Origin: Acidimicrobiaceae bacterium
GTDB taxonomy: Bacteria > Actinomycetota > Acidimicrobiia > Acidimicrobiales > RAAP-2
Assembly: GCA_003133685.1 (NCBI GenBank)
Contig: PKYQ01000018.1
Coordinates: 62,001-126,000 of the forward strand
DNA: 64,000 nucleotides
Direction of reading: 5' to 3'
Position 1 is the first letter of the stretch. Each line of letters starts with the position of its first letter. The notes below the pieces were generated by a model that was not told the origin of the DNA, did not search any database, and saw only the letters and a list, made by a program, of their open reading frames with translations. Below are positions 42,680 through 52,539 of this stretch, piece by piece. A program made the position numbers and the translations under genes.

Positions 42680-43293
42680 AACCCGTTCGTGTCGTCGAGG
42701 GTCGCGCCGTCCCGCTCGAGCGCTCGGACGTCGACACCGACCAGATCATTCCCTCGGACTGGTTGAAACGAGTTGAGCGCACGGGTTTCGGCCGAGGACT
42801 CTTCAGTGAGTGGCGCGACGACCCCGATTTCGTTCTCAATCGGCCCGACTTCGTGGGTGCGAGCGTCCTCGTAGCCGGTCCGCGCTTCGGCATCGGATCC
42901 TCACGCGAACACGCGGTCTGGGCACTCATGGACTACGGGTTCGAAGCCGTGATCGCGCCGTCCTTCGGCGACATCTTCGTCAACAACTCCTCGAAACAGG
43001 GTCTCGTCATCGTGGTGCTCGCCCTCGCCGACGTCGAAGAGCTGTCGAAACTCATCAAGGACGATCCGAGTCGACTCGTCGTGGTCGACGTCGATCGACA
43101 ACTCGTGGAGGTTCCCGAGGCCGGTTTCCAACGCCACTTCGAGATCGATCCGATGACGCGCGAGCGACTGCTCAACGGATGGGACGACATCGGTCTCACG
43201 CTGTTACGCGAGCCCGCCATTACTGCCTTCGAAGCGACCGAACAGGCACCGAGTCTCGAAGGAATCTTCGACGACGCCGGTCACGTGCGCTAA
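42676..43293 (+). CDS. leuD: 3-Isopropylmalate dehydratase small subunit
   Basis: Swivel-domain partner of LeuC, 205 aa. Motifs: [49 protein letters not shown] and [19 protein letters not shown]. The ATG overlaps the leuC stop by 4 bp for stoichiometric translation. Last gene of greA-leuC-leuD. Confidence 0.94.
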   Translation: MKPVRVVEGRAVPLERSDVDTDQIIPSDWLKRVERTGFGRGLFSEWRDDPDFVLNRPDFVGASVLVAGPRFGIGSSREHAVWALMDYGFEAVIAPSFGDIFVNNSSKQGLVIVVLALADVEELSKLIKDDPSRLVVVDVDRQLVEVPEAGFQRHFEIDPMTRERLLNGWDDIGLTLLREPAITAFEATEQAPSLEGIFDDAGHVR

Positions 43294-43356
43294 ACGCGCA
43301 CTTCGGCATCAGATCGTTTCGGTCTACCATTTTTGAAGCCACCGATAGGAGACGCT

Positions 43357-44736
43357 GTGAGTCGATTCCCTTACCTCGACGAGTACGACGTTCATCGCAC
43401 GATGCCCGATGAGGGAACCGCGCGCGAGGAGATCCTCGCCATGATGAACGACATGGCCGTACGCGAGAACGTCGTGTGGGAAGACGGGCAGTGCTCGGGC
43501 ACGATGTACTGCGGTGACCATGACCACTACGACTTCTTGAACGCGGCGTTCTCGAACTTCTCGTACGTGAACACGCTGCAGCGCGACATGTGTCCGAGCG
43601 CCACCAAGTTCGAAGCCGAGATCATCGCCATGACGCTCGACATGCTTCGCGTTGGATCGTTGGAGGGGAAGAATCCGGGCGGTCTCGTGACCTCGGGCGG
43701 CTCAGGGTCAATCGCCCACGCCGTGCTCGCCTACCGAGAAGGCAATCCGAGCGTTGCGCGCGCCAACATGATCAAACCCGAGACCGCGCACCCGGCCTTC
43801 GCCAAGGCCGGGCATCTCTTCGGCGTCGACATGAAGATCGCGCCCGTCGATCCGGTGACACTTCAGGTCGACCTCGAATGGGTGCGAGCGAACATTGACG
43901 ACAACACGGTGGCGCTCGTCGGTTCAGCGCCGAACTACGGCTACGGCACGGTCGATCCGATCACCGAACTCGGGGCGCTCGCGCTGGAACACGGGATCGG
44001 ACTTCACGTCGACGGGTGCCTCGGCGGTTTCCTCCTGCCCTTCGGCCGCGAGTTGGGCTACGACATCCCGGCGTTCGATTTCACGGTGCCCGGGGTCACG
44101 ACCATTTCGGCGGACACCCATAAGTACGGATATGCGTTGAAGGGCACGAGTGTGCTCGCCTTCGCCGACCAGTCGCTTCGTAATTCGCAGTACTTCTACC
44201 TGACGGACTGGTCCGGGGGGAAGTACTGTTCACCGGGAATGGACGGGTCGCGTTCCGGCGGACTCTTGGCGGCCACGTGGGCGGCGATGGTGAGTCTCGG
44301 TCGAGCGGGCTACCTGCGGTACGCGAAGGCGATCTTCGAGACCTCGGCGGCGATGCAGGACGCGATTCGCAGCCACCCTTCACTGCGCGTCATGGGTAAA
44401 CCAAGTTTTCTGTTCTCGTTCACTTCGGACGAATTCGACATCTATCTCGTCAACGATTTCTTGCGCACCAAGGGATGGCGAATGAACGGCCAGCAGTACC
44501 CCAACGCCATTCACATGGCGGTCACTCGTCCCCAGACGCAGCCGGGCGTAGTGGAACGATGGACGAGCGACCTCGCCGAAGCCGTTGCGTACGCCAAAGC
44601 CCACCGCGACGAACCGGCCAAGTCCGGCGCCATCTACGGCGGCGTCGCCGGCGGCATGAGCGACGAGGCCGACGAATTCATCCGGGCCGTGATGGCCGAC
44701 ATGATGGACCAACAGGCCTCAATTCCTCCTGCATGA
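43357..44736 (+). CDS. PLP-dependent lyase/decarboxylase, sphingosine-phosphate-lyase-like
   Basis: 459-aa fold-type I PLP enzyme of the group II decarboxylase family. The cofactor region SADTHKYGYALKGTSVLAF, with the PLP lysine after the DTH, and LTDWSGGKYCSPGMDGSR resemble sphingosine-1-phosphate lyases more than amino-acid decarboxylases. Other landmarks: GGLVTSGGSGSIAHA, KPETAHPAFAKAGHLF and LHVDGCLGGFLLP (PLP-ring Asp). GTG 43357 follows AGGAG. It overlaps the FGGY kinase in ATGA, which implies a kinase-then-lyase pair acting on one compound; the substrate is unknown. Confidence 0.78.
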   Translation: MSRFPYLDEYDVHRTMPDEGTAREEILAMMNDMAVRENVVWEDGQCSGTMYCGDHDHYDFLNAAFSNFSYVNTLQRDMCPSATKFEAEIIAMTLDMLRVGSLEGKNPGGLVTSGGSGSIAHAVLAYREGNPSVARANMIKPETAHPAFAKAGHLFGVDMKIAPVDPVTLQVDLEWVRANIDDNTVALVGSAPNYGYGTVDPITELGALALEHGIGLHVDGCLGGFLLPFGRELGYDIPAFDFTVPGVTTISADTHKYGYALKGTSVLAFADQSLRNSQYFYLTDWSGGKYCSPGMDGSRSGGLLAATWAAMVSLGRAGYLRYAKAIFETSAAMQDAIRSHPSLRVMGKPSFLFSFTSDEFDIYLVNDFLRTKGWRMNGQQYPNAIHMAVTRPQTQPGVVERWTSDLAEAVAYAKAHRDEPAKSGAIYGGVAGGMSDEADEFIRAVMADMMDQQASIPPA

Positions 44737-46271
44737 GCGACGAAGTCTGTCTCAGCATCGACCTGGGAACGGGCGGCCCGAAGATCGGCCTCGTCAGCCT
44801 CGACGGCGAAGTTCTTGACCACGAACTCCACGCGGTTGAGACGACGTACACGGGTGACGGGGGCGCGACGCAGGATCCAGCGCTGTGGTGGACACTCATT
44901 TGCGACACGGCACGACGACTCATGGGCAGAGCGGACGTCACTAGGGATCGCGTGAAGGCCGTCGCCGTCACCGGTCAATACGCGTCGACGGTGCCGGTCG
45001 ACGCGAACGGCATTCCGACTGGTCCTTGTTCGATGTGGCTCGACACGCGCGGACGCGAATTCTCGCGCCGGGCCATCGGCGGACCAATCGAGGGCTACAA
45101 CCCGCGAAAGATCCTGCCCTTCGTGCGAAAGTCGGGCGGCGGGCCCTCGCCCTCTGGTGCCGACCCGATCGGGCAGATCTTGTATTTGATGAACCGCGAA
45201 CCCGAAATCATGAGCGCGACGCGCTGGATGATGGAGCCGGTTGACTATCTCACGATGCGATTCACGGGCGTGGCGTCAGCGACACACGCGTCGCGACTGG
45301 CGAGTTGGCTGACGGACAATCGCGTGCTCACGCGATACGAATACGACGAGCAGCTCCTCAAAATTGTCGGCCTCGACCGACGACTTCTCCCGCCATTACA
45401 ACCAATTGGCAGCGTCGTGGGAACGGTCACGCGTGACGTCGCCGAAAGTCTCGGACTCGCGACGGACACCATCGTGATCACGGGCATTCCGGACCTTCAC
45501 GCCGCGGCGATCGGGTCAGGTGGCACTGGCTTGTACGAAACACACGTCGCACTTTCCACCACTTCGTGGATTAGCTGCCCGGTGCCCAAGAAGAAGACTG
45601 ACGCCATCCACTCAATCGCCGCGATTCCGGGACTCACGAACGATTCATATTTGATCATCGACAATCAAGAAACGGGTGCCAAGTCACTCGAGTGGCTGCG
45701 GACTCTCCTGGCGGGCACGGGAACACCGATGCGTTATGACGAGATGACCGCGCTCGCGGCGACGTCGTCGCCGGGCGCGAACGGCGTGCTCTTCACGCCG
45801 TGGCTGGCCGGTGAACGATCGCCCATTGGCAATAAGCACCTGCGAGGCGGCTTCACGAACCTCGCGCTCACCACCGCGACGGCCGATCTCATTCGCGCCG
45901 TGCTCGAAGGCGTCGCCGCGAACAGCGCGTGGTTGCTGAGCTACGTCGAAAAGTTCGCCGGGCGGGAGCTGACGCCACTACGACTCCTCGGCGGTGGTGC
46001 GCAGTCGAGCGAATGGTGCCAGATCTACGCCGATTCCCTCGGACGGGCCGTCGAACAGGTTCCCGATCCGATGGTCGCGCAACTTCGCGGTGCCGCGCTC
46101 TTGGCGGCGATCAACCGGGGCCGACATCACCTCGATGACGTCGCCGGACTTCGCCCCCGTGGCCGCACGTTCACGCCCAATGAGGACGTCGCCGAGCTCT
46201 ACCGCGTCCGACGACAGCAGTTTCCGACTCTCTATACCCGCGACAAGAAATGGTCGCGCCGGGTCAGCTGA
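44733..46271 (+). CDS. FGGY-family carbohydrate kinase
   Basis: 512-aa sugar or polyol kinase of the xylulokinase branch. It opens with LSIDLGTGGPKIGLVSLDG (ATP phosphate loop), then VAVTGQYASTVPVDANG, MWLDTRG, the catalytic Asp in ITGIPDLHAAAIGSGG, TPWLAGERSP and RLLGGGAQSSEW near the C-terminus. Start ATG 44733 lies inside the lyase stop (ATGA). Co-expression with the S1P-lyase-like enzyme suggests that its phosphorylated product is the lyase substrate. Exact sugar not deducible. Confidence 0.82.
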   Translation: MSDEVCLSIDLGTGGPKIGLVSLDGEVLDHELHAVETTYTGDGGATQDPALWWTLICDTARRLMGRADVTRDRVKAVAVTGQYASTVPVDANGIPTGPCSMWLDTRGREFSRRAIGGPIEGYNPRKILPFVRKSGGGPSPSGADPIGQILYLMNREPEIMSATRWMMEPVDYLTMRFTGVASATHASRLASWLTDNRVLTRYEYDEQLLKIVGLDRRLLPPLQPIGSVVGTVTRDVAESLGLATDTIVITGIPDLHAAAIGSGGTGLYETHVALSTTSWISCPVPKKKTDAIHSIAAIPGLTNDSYLIIDNQETGAKSLEWLRTLLAGTGTPMRYDEMTALAATSSPGANGVLFTPWLAGERSPIGNKHLRGGFTNLALTTATADLIRAVLEGVAANSAWLLSYVEKFAGRELTPLRLLGGGAQSSEWCQIYADSLGRAVEQVPDPMVAQLRGAALLAAINRGRHHLDDVAGLRPRGRTFTPNEDVAELYRVRRQQFPTLYTRDKKWSRRVS

Positions 46272-46319
46272 CGCGTCGATGGAGTTCGCGAGGAAGCTCA
46301 GATATCGCTCGCCACTTGG

Positions 46320-46325
46320 TACGGT
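46320..46325 (+). promoter_or_regulatory. -10 element of tag, leaderless type
   Basis: TACGGT, 6 nt, ATG 46332; no Shine-Dalgarno sequence. Confidence 0.45.
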
Positions 46326-46331
46326 TCTCCC

Positions 46332-46895
46332 ATGCGATGTTCGTGGGCCGAAGGTGAAGAGATGCGCACCTACCACGACGAAGAGTGCGGCGTGCCCCTG
46401 CACGACGACGCGAAACTCTTCGAACTGCTCACCCTCGAAGGAGCGCAGGCCGGTCTCAGTTGGCTGACGATACTGAAGCGCCGTCCCGGCTACGTGAAGG
46501 CCTTCAAGAAGTTCAACCCGAAGGCCGTCGCGGCCTTCAACGACGCCGACGTCGAGCGACTGCTGGAGAACGTCGACATCATTCGCCACCGCGGCAAGAT
46601 CGAATCAACCATTAACAATGCCGGTGCCGTTCTCAATCTTCAAAAGAACGGCTCGAGCCTCGATGAACTTCTGTGGTCCTTCGTCGACAACAAACCGCTA
46701 CAACGTAATTGGACTCGTGACCCAAATGTTCCGGCCTCGACTCCTCGGGCCACGCTTATGAGCAAGGAGTTGAAGAAGCGCGGTTTCCGCTTCGTCGGCC
46801 CCACGACCTGCTATTCGCTCATGCAGGCCGCCGGCCTCGTCAACGACCACAGTCCCCAGTGCCGCCGCTACGCCGAAGTTCGCCCCCGGCGCTAG
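46332..46895 (+). CDS. tag: DNA-3-methyladenine glycosylase I (Tag)
   Basis: Excises 3-methyladenine from DNA. 187 aa with the Zn ligands C3 (MRCSW), the His of TYHDEE, and the C-terminal His/Cys of NDHSPQCRR, plus LEGAQAGLSWLTILKRR (catalytic Glu region). The usual EEWG motif reads EECG here. It seems leaderless. Its TAG lies in a CTAG that is also the stop of the convergent mpg gene. Confidence 0.9.
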   Translation: MRCSWAEGEEMRTYHDEECGVPLHDDAKLFELLTLEGAQAGLSWLTILKRRPGYVKAFKKFNPKAVAAFNDADVERLLENVDIIRHRGKIESTINNAGAVLNLQKNGSSLDELLWSFVDNKPLQRNWTRDPNVPASTPRATLMSKELKKRGFRFVGPTTCYSLMQAAGLVNDHSPQCRRYAEVRPRR

Positions 46896-47536
46896 CCCGG
46901 AGACTTTCGAATTCGTCCTGAACGTTTCGCCGTCGAAGGGTTCGTGAGCAGTTTCGACACGGCGACGTGACCATCCAGGAAATATCTCGAAGGACGATCG
47001 ATCTCTCGAGTGATGCCGATGCGTTTCGACTGTCTCGTCGGCAAATCGTTCGCGCCACGACGCGCCCGATGGAACGTGAGATGTCGACCTTCGCCGCCGC
47101 AGCAATCGAGCCCGTTGTCAGCTCCGGTGATGCCGAGGCCTCTAGTCAGATTTCCGGGACCGCGAAGCGCCACCGATTCTTCGTTGCCGTCGGGCTTAGG
47201 AACGATGAGTTCGGCCGCGCGCAGTAACACCGCGGTGGCCGTGCCTTCCGGCTCGGTCACGACATTCATGCACCAATGCATGCCGTAGATCAAGTACACG
47301 TAGAGGAACCCCGCGGGTCCGAACATGATCGCGCTGCGCTTGGTTGGTCCTCGAAAGGCGTGTGACGCCGGATCGTCGCTCCCGCCGTAGGCCTCGGTTT
47401 CGACGATGAGCGCGCGACGTTCATGATGCGCGTCGTGGAGGACGAGCCACGATCCAACCAAGTCGTAGGCGACGTCATCGGGAGGTCGCTCGAAGAAGCG
47501 CCGAGCCACCGGCGCGGACAGTTTCACGTTGCTCAT
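46892..47536 (-). CDS. mpg: 3-Methyladenine DNA glycosylase (Mpg/AAG type)
   Basis: Broad alkylpurine glycosylase of the AAG fold, unrelated to Tag. 214 aa with DLVGSWLVLHDAHHER, the catalytic Glu in IVETEAYGGSDDPASHAF, RSAIMFGPAGFLYVYLIYGM, HWCMNVVTEPEG and VALRGPGNLTRGLGI. GAGGAA precedes the ATG. It converges on tag, with the stop codons sharing CTAG at 46892-46895, so the two repair genes are locked tail to tail. Confidence 0.9.
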   Translation of the reverse strand: MSNVKLSAPVARRFFERPPDDVAYDLVGSWLVLHDAHHERRALIVETEAYGGSDDPASHAFRGPTKRSAIMFGPAGFLYVYLIYGMHWCMNVVTEPEGTATAVLLRAAELIVPKPDGNEESVALRGPGNLTRGLGITGADNGLDCCGGEGRHLTFHRARRGANDLPTRQSKRIGITREIDRPSRYFLDGHVAVSKLLTNPSTAKRSGRIRKSPG

Positions 47537-47584
47537 TCTTCCTCGTCACTGGGCTCGATGACGCCCATTGACCATCGACCGCGC

Positions 47585-50026
47585 TTACGAAGTCGAAATG
47601 TACGACGACGCTATCTCGTCGGTCGTGACGCCGGCGCGAGCGGACAGGCTTTCTTGTTGAAAGGACAGTTTGTGTGCGGGCATGGGTCGACTGATGTAGT
47701 AACCCTGGGCGACGTCACAGCCGAGTTCACTCAAGAGATCCAGCGTGGCGACGTCCTCAATCCCTTCGGCCACCACTCGTAGTTCCATATCGTGACCCAA
47801 TTGGATGGTGGCGCGAACCAACTCGAGATCGCGTTCCTTCCCTTCGCCGCCGAGTCCGGTGATGAACTCCCGGTCGAGCTTCAGCTCGCCCACCGCCAGA
47901 GAACTGAGGTAGGCCAAAGACGTGAAGCCCGCACCAAAGTCGTCAATCGACACGACGATGCCCATTTCCTTCAACGATTCGATCACCGCCTTGGAGCGAG
48001 CGAAGTCAGTGATGATGCTGGTCTCCGTGATCTCGATGATGAGCGCACTGCCGGGCAAGTTGTGTTGAAGAAGGAGTTGCGTGACGAGTTCGCTGAACCC
48101 CTCTTCTAAGAGGTTCGTCGTCGTGATGTTGACCGACATCGTCAAGTTGCGACCGGAATCGCGCCACGTCGCGCATTGGGCCAACGCCTCGGAGAGCACC
48201 CAATGCGTCAGTTCTTGCATAAGACCGGCGTCTTCAGCCAATGGCAAGAATTTCAATGGTGGAACCAGTCCGAGGGTGTCGTGGGGCCAGCGGATTAGAG
48301 CCTCGACGGCAAGGATTTCGCCCGTGCGCAGATTCAATTGCGGTTGATAGTGGAGGACAAAGTTGCCTTCGTCGACCGCAATGCGTAGCTCTTCGGCCAG
48401 ATTGAGCTTCTGCTCGCCCCCGTCGATCTCCTGGTCGTAGAACACGTAAGGGATACGGCCCAATTTGGCGCGGTACATCGCGGTGTCCGCACACCACGTC
48501 AGTCCAATCGCTTCGGCGGCGTCGGACGGCGCGAGGGCGATGCCGATACTGGCGCCGACGCTGGCCTTCATCTTTTGGAGGACGAACGGTTCGCAGATCA
48601 CTTTCAAGATCTCCTCGGCGGCGGCTCCGGCGGCGGCTCCGTCGGCGTCAACCAACACCACCGCGAGTTCGTCGCCCCCTAGGCGAAACACCGAACCGGT
48701 CGCGGGCACCACCCGGTTGAGTCGCGGGCCGAGTTGGCGCAGCAACTCGTCTCCCGCCGGGTGTCCGAAGGAGTCGTTGATCTCTTTGAATCGATTGAGG
48801 TCGATGAAGAGGAAGGCCAAATTGCGCGACGTCGTCCACGGATTGGCGTAGTCCGCGAAGAACGTCTCCAGGACGTGGAAGAGATAGCGGCGGTTGCCGA
48901 GGCCGGTCAGTTCATCAGTTTGGGCCTGTCGATGGCGCTCTTCGGTCAGGATGCGAAGGTCGCGCGCCGAGAGGGTCAATCGCAGTCCGGCGGCCAACAG
49001 CGTCGCCGTCGCCAGCCACAACGCCACCCACGTCACCGTGTGCACGTAGCCGATCAAAAGAATGGCCAGACCGCCAATGGCGGCCGCACTCGGCAGGGCT
49101 ACGCCGGCGACGCGTTGGGCCCGTAGCGGATCGAGCGTTCGCGGTTTCAGCCACACGGACATTGACATGAGCAGAATCGAGGCCGGCCAGGCAACGGCGT
49201 TGAAATCGGAGCCGAGTTTCGACGCGAAGATCGTCGACGACGAAAAGAGATTTGCGGTGTCGCCGATGACGTTGAGTGAGATTCCCGCCGCGAGCAAGAA
49301 CCACGGCCACGTTGAACGGCCGGCGAGGAGCACCGTGCCGCCAATGACTAACGAAAGTAACAAGAGGTCCCCGATTGGGTACGCCAGGTTGGTCGCCGCC
49401 GTGGCCACGCTGCCACCCGCGGCGTGCAAAACGCTATGGAACGCGAAGGCCGCGCAAATGGCGGCCGCACCGAACCCCGCCACGACGCCGTCGAGCCAGT
49501 TGGGCCGCGAAAGACGACCCAACGCGGTGCGCAGCAACTGCACCGTGGCGACGTAGGCCAAGGGATAGAACCCGATGTAGAAGACGTCGGCGAGCGACGG
49601 CACCGAGGGGGTCTTCCCGCCGAGCGACTCAATGGTCAAGAAGACGTCGCCCAGTGACCACGACAAGAGGCCCACTCCCAGAGCGAGAGGGGCGATTCGG
49701 CCCGAATTCTTATCGAGGCCGCGAACGATGCAAATCAGTGACGCAGCCACTTCGATGGCGCACACGACCCAGCCATCGAGCCACGTCCAGTTTGAATTGT
49801 GACTGCGCACCAGCAGCGAGATCAGATAAACGACGACCATGACGCCGAGGATGCCGAACGTCGTCCACGCGTAGGGTGAGAGATCCTGGATTCGCGACGA
49901 GAACTCCGGCGCCTCGCCGACGTGAGGTTGAAGGGGTACGACTGACGCAGCCGACGACACTGCGTCGTTTCGACGCACGTAACGGAAATGACTCGGGCGG
50001 ATATCCTCTTCGGTGTCGTCAATCAT
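47585..50026 (-). CDS. Membrane GGDEF-EAL cyclic-di-GMP protein
   Basis: 813 aa: about nine membrane helices (residues 50-340), a GGDEF domain (about 365-530, DELTGLGNRRYLFH ... FRLGGDELAVVL) and an EAL domain (about 545-795, AVEALIRWPHD, TETSIITDF, SIDDFGAGFTSLAYL, VAEGIED). The cyclase active site reads GGDEL rather than GGDEF; the EAL metal ligands look intact, so phosphodiesterase activity is likelier. ATG 50026 has a strong AGGAGGTCGGG ribosome-binding site. Neighbours give no clue to the signal. Confidence 0.87.
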   Translation of the reverse strand: MIDDTEEDIRPSHFRYVRRNDAVSSAASVVPLQPHVGEAPEFSSRIQDLSPYAWTTFGILGVMVVVYLISLLVRSHNSNWTWLDGWVVCAIEVAASLICIVRGLDKNSGRIAPLALGVGLLSWSLGDVFLTIESLGGKTPSVPSLADVFYIGFYPLAYVATVQLLRTALGRLSRPNWLDGVVAGFGAAAICAAFAFHSVLHAAGGSVATAATNLAYPIGDLLLLSLVIGGTVLLAGRSTWPWFLLAAGISLNVIGDTANLFSSSTIFASKLGSDFNAVAWPASILLMSMSVWLKPRTLDPLRAQRVAGVALPSAAAIGGLAILLIGYVHTVTWVALWLATATLLAAGLRLTLSARDLRILTEERHRQAQTDELTGLGNRRYLFHVLETFFADYANPWTTSRNLAFLFIDLNRFKEINDSFGHPAGDELLRQLGPRLNRVVPATGSVFRLGGDELAVVLVDADGAAAGAAAEEILKVICEPFVLQKMKASVGASIGIALAPSDAAEAIGLTWCADTAMYRAKLGRIPYVFYDQEIDGGEQKLNLAEELRIAVDEGNFVLHYQPQLNLRTGEILAVEALIRWPHDTLGLVPPLKFLPLAEDAGLMQELTHWVLSEALAQCATWRDSGRNLTMSVNITTTNLLEEGFSELVTQLLLQHNLPGSALIIEITETSIITDFARSKAVIESLKEMGIVVSIDDFGAGFTSLAYLSSLAVGELKLDREFITGLGGEGKERDLELVRATIQLGHDMELRVVAEGIEDVATLDLLSELGCDVAQGYYISRPMPAHKLSFQQESLSARAGVTTDEIASSYISTS

Positions 50027-50197
50027 TTCCCGACCTCCTGACGGTCTTCGTTCGGAAGAACCGTGCCAACACTCTGCGATGGGCGCGAATCGACACCAAC
50101 GTTTTTTCAACGGTAGTGCGTGATTTGTGAAATTGTGGACATCCTCAAGCGCAGATGTCGCAGAGGTTTCTCAGCCAAGCGAGTCGACGAACGTCCG

Positions 50198-50536
50198 TCA
50201 AAGTCGGTACGCGCAACCGTCCCAATACGCGACCAGATGAGGTCGCAATCGCCCACGCACTTCTACGTTCACTTTCGTCGGTAGGACCGAGCCGAGGTGA
50301 AGGAGACGAACTTTGGGATTCTCTCCGTTCACCTTTTCATACCGGTCGCCGTCTCGGTGCGCGCTCGTGGCGGCGTCGAGAAAGGTCAGCCCACCGGAGC
50401 AGCATCGATTGTGTCGCACGCGCAAAAACAGGGTTCCGCCGCGCGTCGCCACGTAATCGCGCGCCTGGTCGCTCAATTCGATGTCCGTAACTTCAATCCT
50501 ACGGAGCTCGCTGCGAGCACGTACCGCAGAACTCAA
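50198..50536 (-). CDS. Small double-cysteine protein, HesB/CC-like
   Basis: Up to 112 aa. It has SDQARDYVATRGGTLFLRV, then HNRCCSGGLTFLDA, a central variable part and a final VAYWDGCAYRL. The adjacent Cys-Cys-x-Gly-Gly plus a late cysteine recalls small actinobacterial CC proteins related to HesB/IscA-type folds, so metal or cluster binding is plausible. The start is uncertain: TTG 50536 gives the longest form, TTG 50476 starts near the domain. Stands alone between the GGDEF-EAL gene and acdS. Confidence 0.5.
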   Translation of the reverse strand: MSSAVRARSELRRIEVTDIELSDQARDYVATRGGTLFLRVRHNRCCSGGLTFLDAATSAHRDGDRYEKVNGENPKVRLLHLGSVLPTKVNVEVRGRLRPHLVAYWDGCAYRL

Positions 50537-50603
50537 CCTCGACCGACGAGTGATCGGTGGGGTTGCGATAACTTCAAAAGTGCGAATGAACTAAGGAGGC
50601 GCC

Positions 50604-51611
50604 ATGTCGTTGGAATCGTTTCCGCGTTACCCGCTCATGTTCGGCCCGTCGCCGATTCATCGGCTTGATCGACTGACCGAATACCTCGAAGGCGCCACCG
50701 TGTGGGCCAAGCGTGATGACGTCAACTCGGCACTCGCCTTCGGTGGCAACAAGACCCGAAAACTCGAATATCTCGTCGCCGACGCGTTGGCGAGCGGCTG
50801 TGACACGCTCGTGTCAATCGGAGGCGTGCAATCGAACCACACGCGACAGGTGGCCGCGGCGGCGGCCAAGACCGGGATGAAGTGCGTCCTCATCCAAGAG
50901 AGTTGGGTGGAGTGGCCCGACGTGACCTACGACCGCGTGGGCAACATCCTGCTCAGTCGCTTGATGGGGGCTGACGTTCGTGTCGTGGACGCGGGCTTCG
51001 GCATCGGATTCAAAGAGAGCTGGGAAAAGGCGATCCTCGAGATCGAAGACCGTGGGGGCAAGCCCTACGCCATCCCGGCGGGCGCGTCGGACCATCCCCT
51101 CGGCGGCCTCGGCTTTGCCGGATGGGCGCAAGAGGTCGAGCAACAAGAGGTCGAGCTCGGCGTTACCTTCGACTACGTCTTCGTGTGTTCGGTGACCGGT
51201 GGCACGCAGGCCGGCATGGTCGCCGGTTTTGCCCTGCGCGACGATGCACATACCGTCATCGGCATCGACGCGTCGGCCAAACCCGATGCGACCTGGAAAC
51301 AGATTGCTCGTATCGCGCGTGCCACCGCAAGGCTCATCGGCGTCGAACGAGAGATCCCCGACGAGGAGATCATCCTCGACGAACGCTTTCACGCGGGTAC
51401 CTACGGTATCCCCGATGACCGCACGCTCGACGCCATGCGACTCGGGGCCTCCTTGGAAGCGATGATCACCGACCCGGTCTACGAGGGCAAATCACTCGCC
51501 GGTTTGATTCATATGGTCCAGGACCGCGAGATCGCGCCCGACGCCAACGTGCTCTTCGCCCACTTGGGGGGCCAGCCGGCTCTCAACGCCTACGCCAGTC
51601 TCTTCAAGTAA
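50604..51611 (+). CDS. acdS: 1-Aminocyclopropane-1-carboxylate deaminase
   Basis: PLP enzyme that opens ACC, the plant ethylene precursor, to 2-oxobutyrate and ammonia. 335 aa, the family length, starting [22 protein letters not shown] lysine K50 in [29 protein letters not shown] (E294) and VLFAHLGG (L321). E294 and L321 correspond to E295 and L322 of the Pseudomonas enzyme, which separate true deaminases from D-cysteine desulfhydrases. AAGGAGG precedes the ATG. Followed after 6 bp by a hydroxyacid dehydrogenase. Confidence 0.9.
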   Translation: MSLESFPRYPLMFGPSPIHRLDRLTEYLEGATVWAKRDDVNSALAFGGNKTRKLEYLVADALASGCDTLVSIGGVQSNHTRQVAAAAAKTGMKCVLIQESWVEWPDVTYDRVGNILLSRLMGADVRVVDAGFGIGFKESWEKAILEIEDRGGKPYAIPAGASDHPLGGLGFAGWAQEVEQQEVELGVTFDYVFVCSVTGGTQAGMVAGFALRDDAHTVIGIDASAKPDATWKQIARIARATARLIGVEREIPDEEIILDERFHAGTYGIPDDRTLDAMRLGASLEAMITDPVYEGKSLAGLIHMVQDREIAPDANVLFAHLGGQPALNAYASLFK

Positions 51612-51617
51612 GCACCC

Positions 51618-52538
51618 GTGGACACCTTCATCGTCACCGTTCCGAATGCATTGGTGCGCGCGACACTCGGCGAGTTGCCGAGCAACGTGGAAGTCGTGGA
51701 GTGGGATATGTCGGGACCGGCGCCATTCGCGCGCGCCGACATGGTGATCCCGCCGTACCTGGAATCACCCGAGGGCCTCAAGAATCTCGAGGGCCTCGAC
51801 GTCGCACTCGTGCAGGGTCTCTCGCTCGGCTACGACGGCGTCGCCGACGTCCTGCCGGCGCACATGACGTTCGCCAATGCCGCGTCGGTACACGAGACGT
51901 CGACCGCCGAAATGACGTTGGCCCTGATCCTCGCGTCGCAGCGAGCGATACCGGAGTTCGTGCGAGCGGCGCAAGCGGGTACCTGGTCGCCCTCGTGGCA
52001 CCAGAGCTTGGCCGATCGCACGGTGCTGCTCGTCGGCTACGGCGGCGTAGGTCGCGCCATCGAATCGCGACTGGTGCCCTTCGAAACGACGGTGGTGCGA
52101 CTCGCCCACCACGAACGAAACGACGACCGCGGCCGCGTCTACGGTCGCGAGTCGTTATTCGAACTTCTCCCGTTCGCCGACATCGTGGTGGTCGCGGTGC
52201 CACTCGATGAGCACACGCATCATCTCGTCGACGCCGACTTTCTGGCCCGGATGCCCGACGGCGGCCTCCTCGTCAACGTCTCGCGCGGCGCCGTCGCTGA
52301 CACTTCGGCGTTGCTCGCCGAAGCCCAGAGCGGGCGACTTCGCCTCGCTCTTGACGTGACGGATCCCGAACCGCTCCCGGACGGCCACCCGCTCTTCGCG
52401 CTCGAAAACGTTCTCATCTCGCCCCACGTCGGCGGGATGAGTTCGGCGGCGATACCGAGGATTGCTCGACTCGTTCACCAACAGATCGAACGAATGCAAC
52501 GAGGCGAGGAACCCTTGAACGTAGTGCTGCGAACCTAA
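51618..52538 (+). CDS. D-isomer-specific 2-hydroxyacid dehydrogenase
   Basis: 306-aa NAD(P)H oxidoreductase. Rossmann motif VLLVGYGGVGRAIESRL; catalytic Arg in NVSRGAVADT, Glu in VTDPEPLPDGHPL and His in ISPHVGGMSS. The N-terminal half is divergent, as in many of these enzymes. It is in an operon with acdS, so it could reduce 2-oxobutyrate, but substrate choice is open. Convergent with the glycerate kinase gene (1-bp gap). Confidence 0.85.
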   Translation: MDTFIVTVPNALVRATLGELPSNVEVVEWDMSGPAPFARADMVIPPYLESPEGLKNLEGLDVALVQGLSLGYDGVADVLPAHMTFANAASVHETSTAEMTLALILASQRAIPEFVRAAQAGTWSPSWHQSLADRTVLLVGYGGVGRAIESRLVPFETTVVRLAHHERNDDRGRVYGRESLFELLPFADIVVVAVPLDEHTHHLVDADFLARMPDGGLLVNVSRGAVADTSALLAEAQSGRLRLALDVTDPEPLPDGHPLFALENVLISPHVGGMSSAAIPRIARLVHQQIERMQRGEEPLNVVLRT

Positions 52539-52539
52539 T

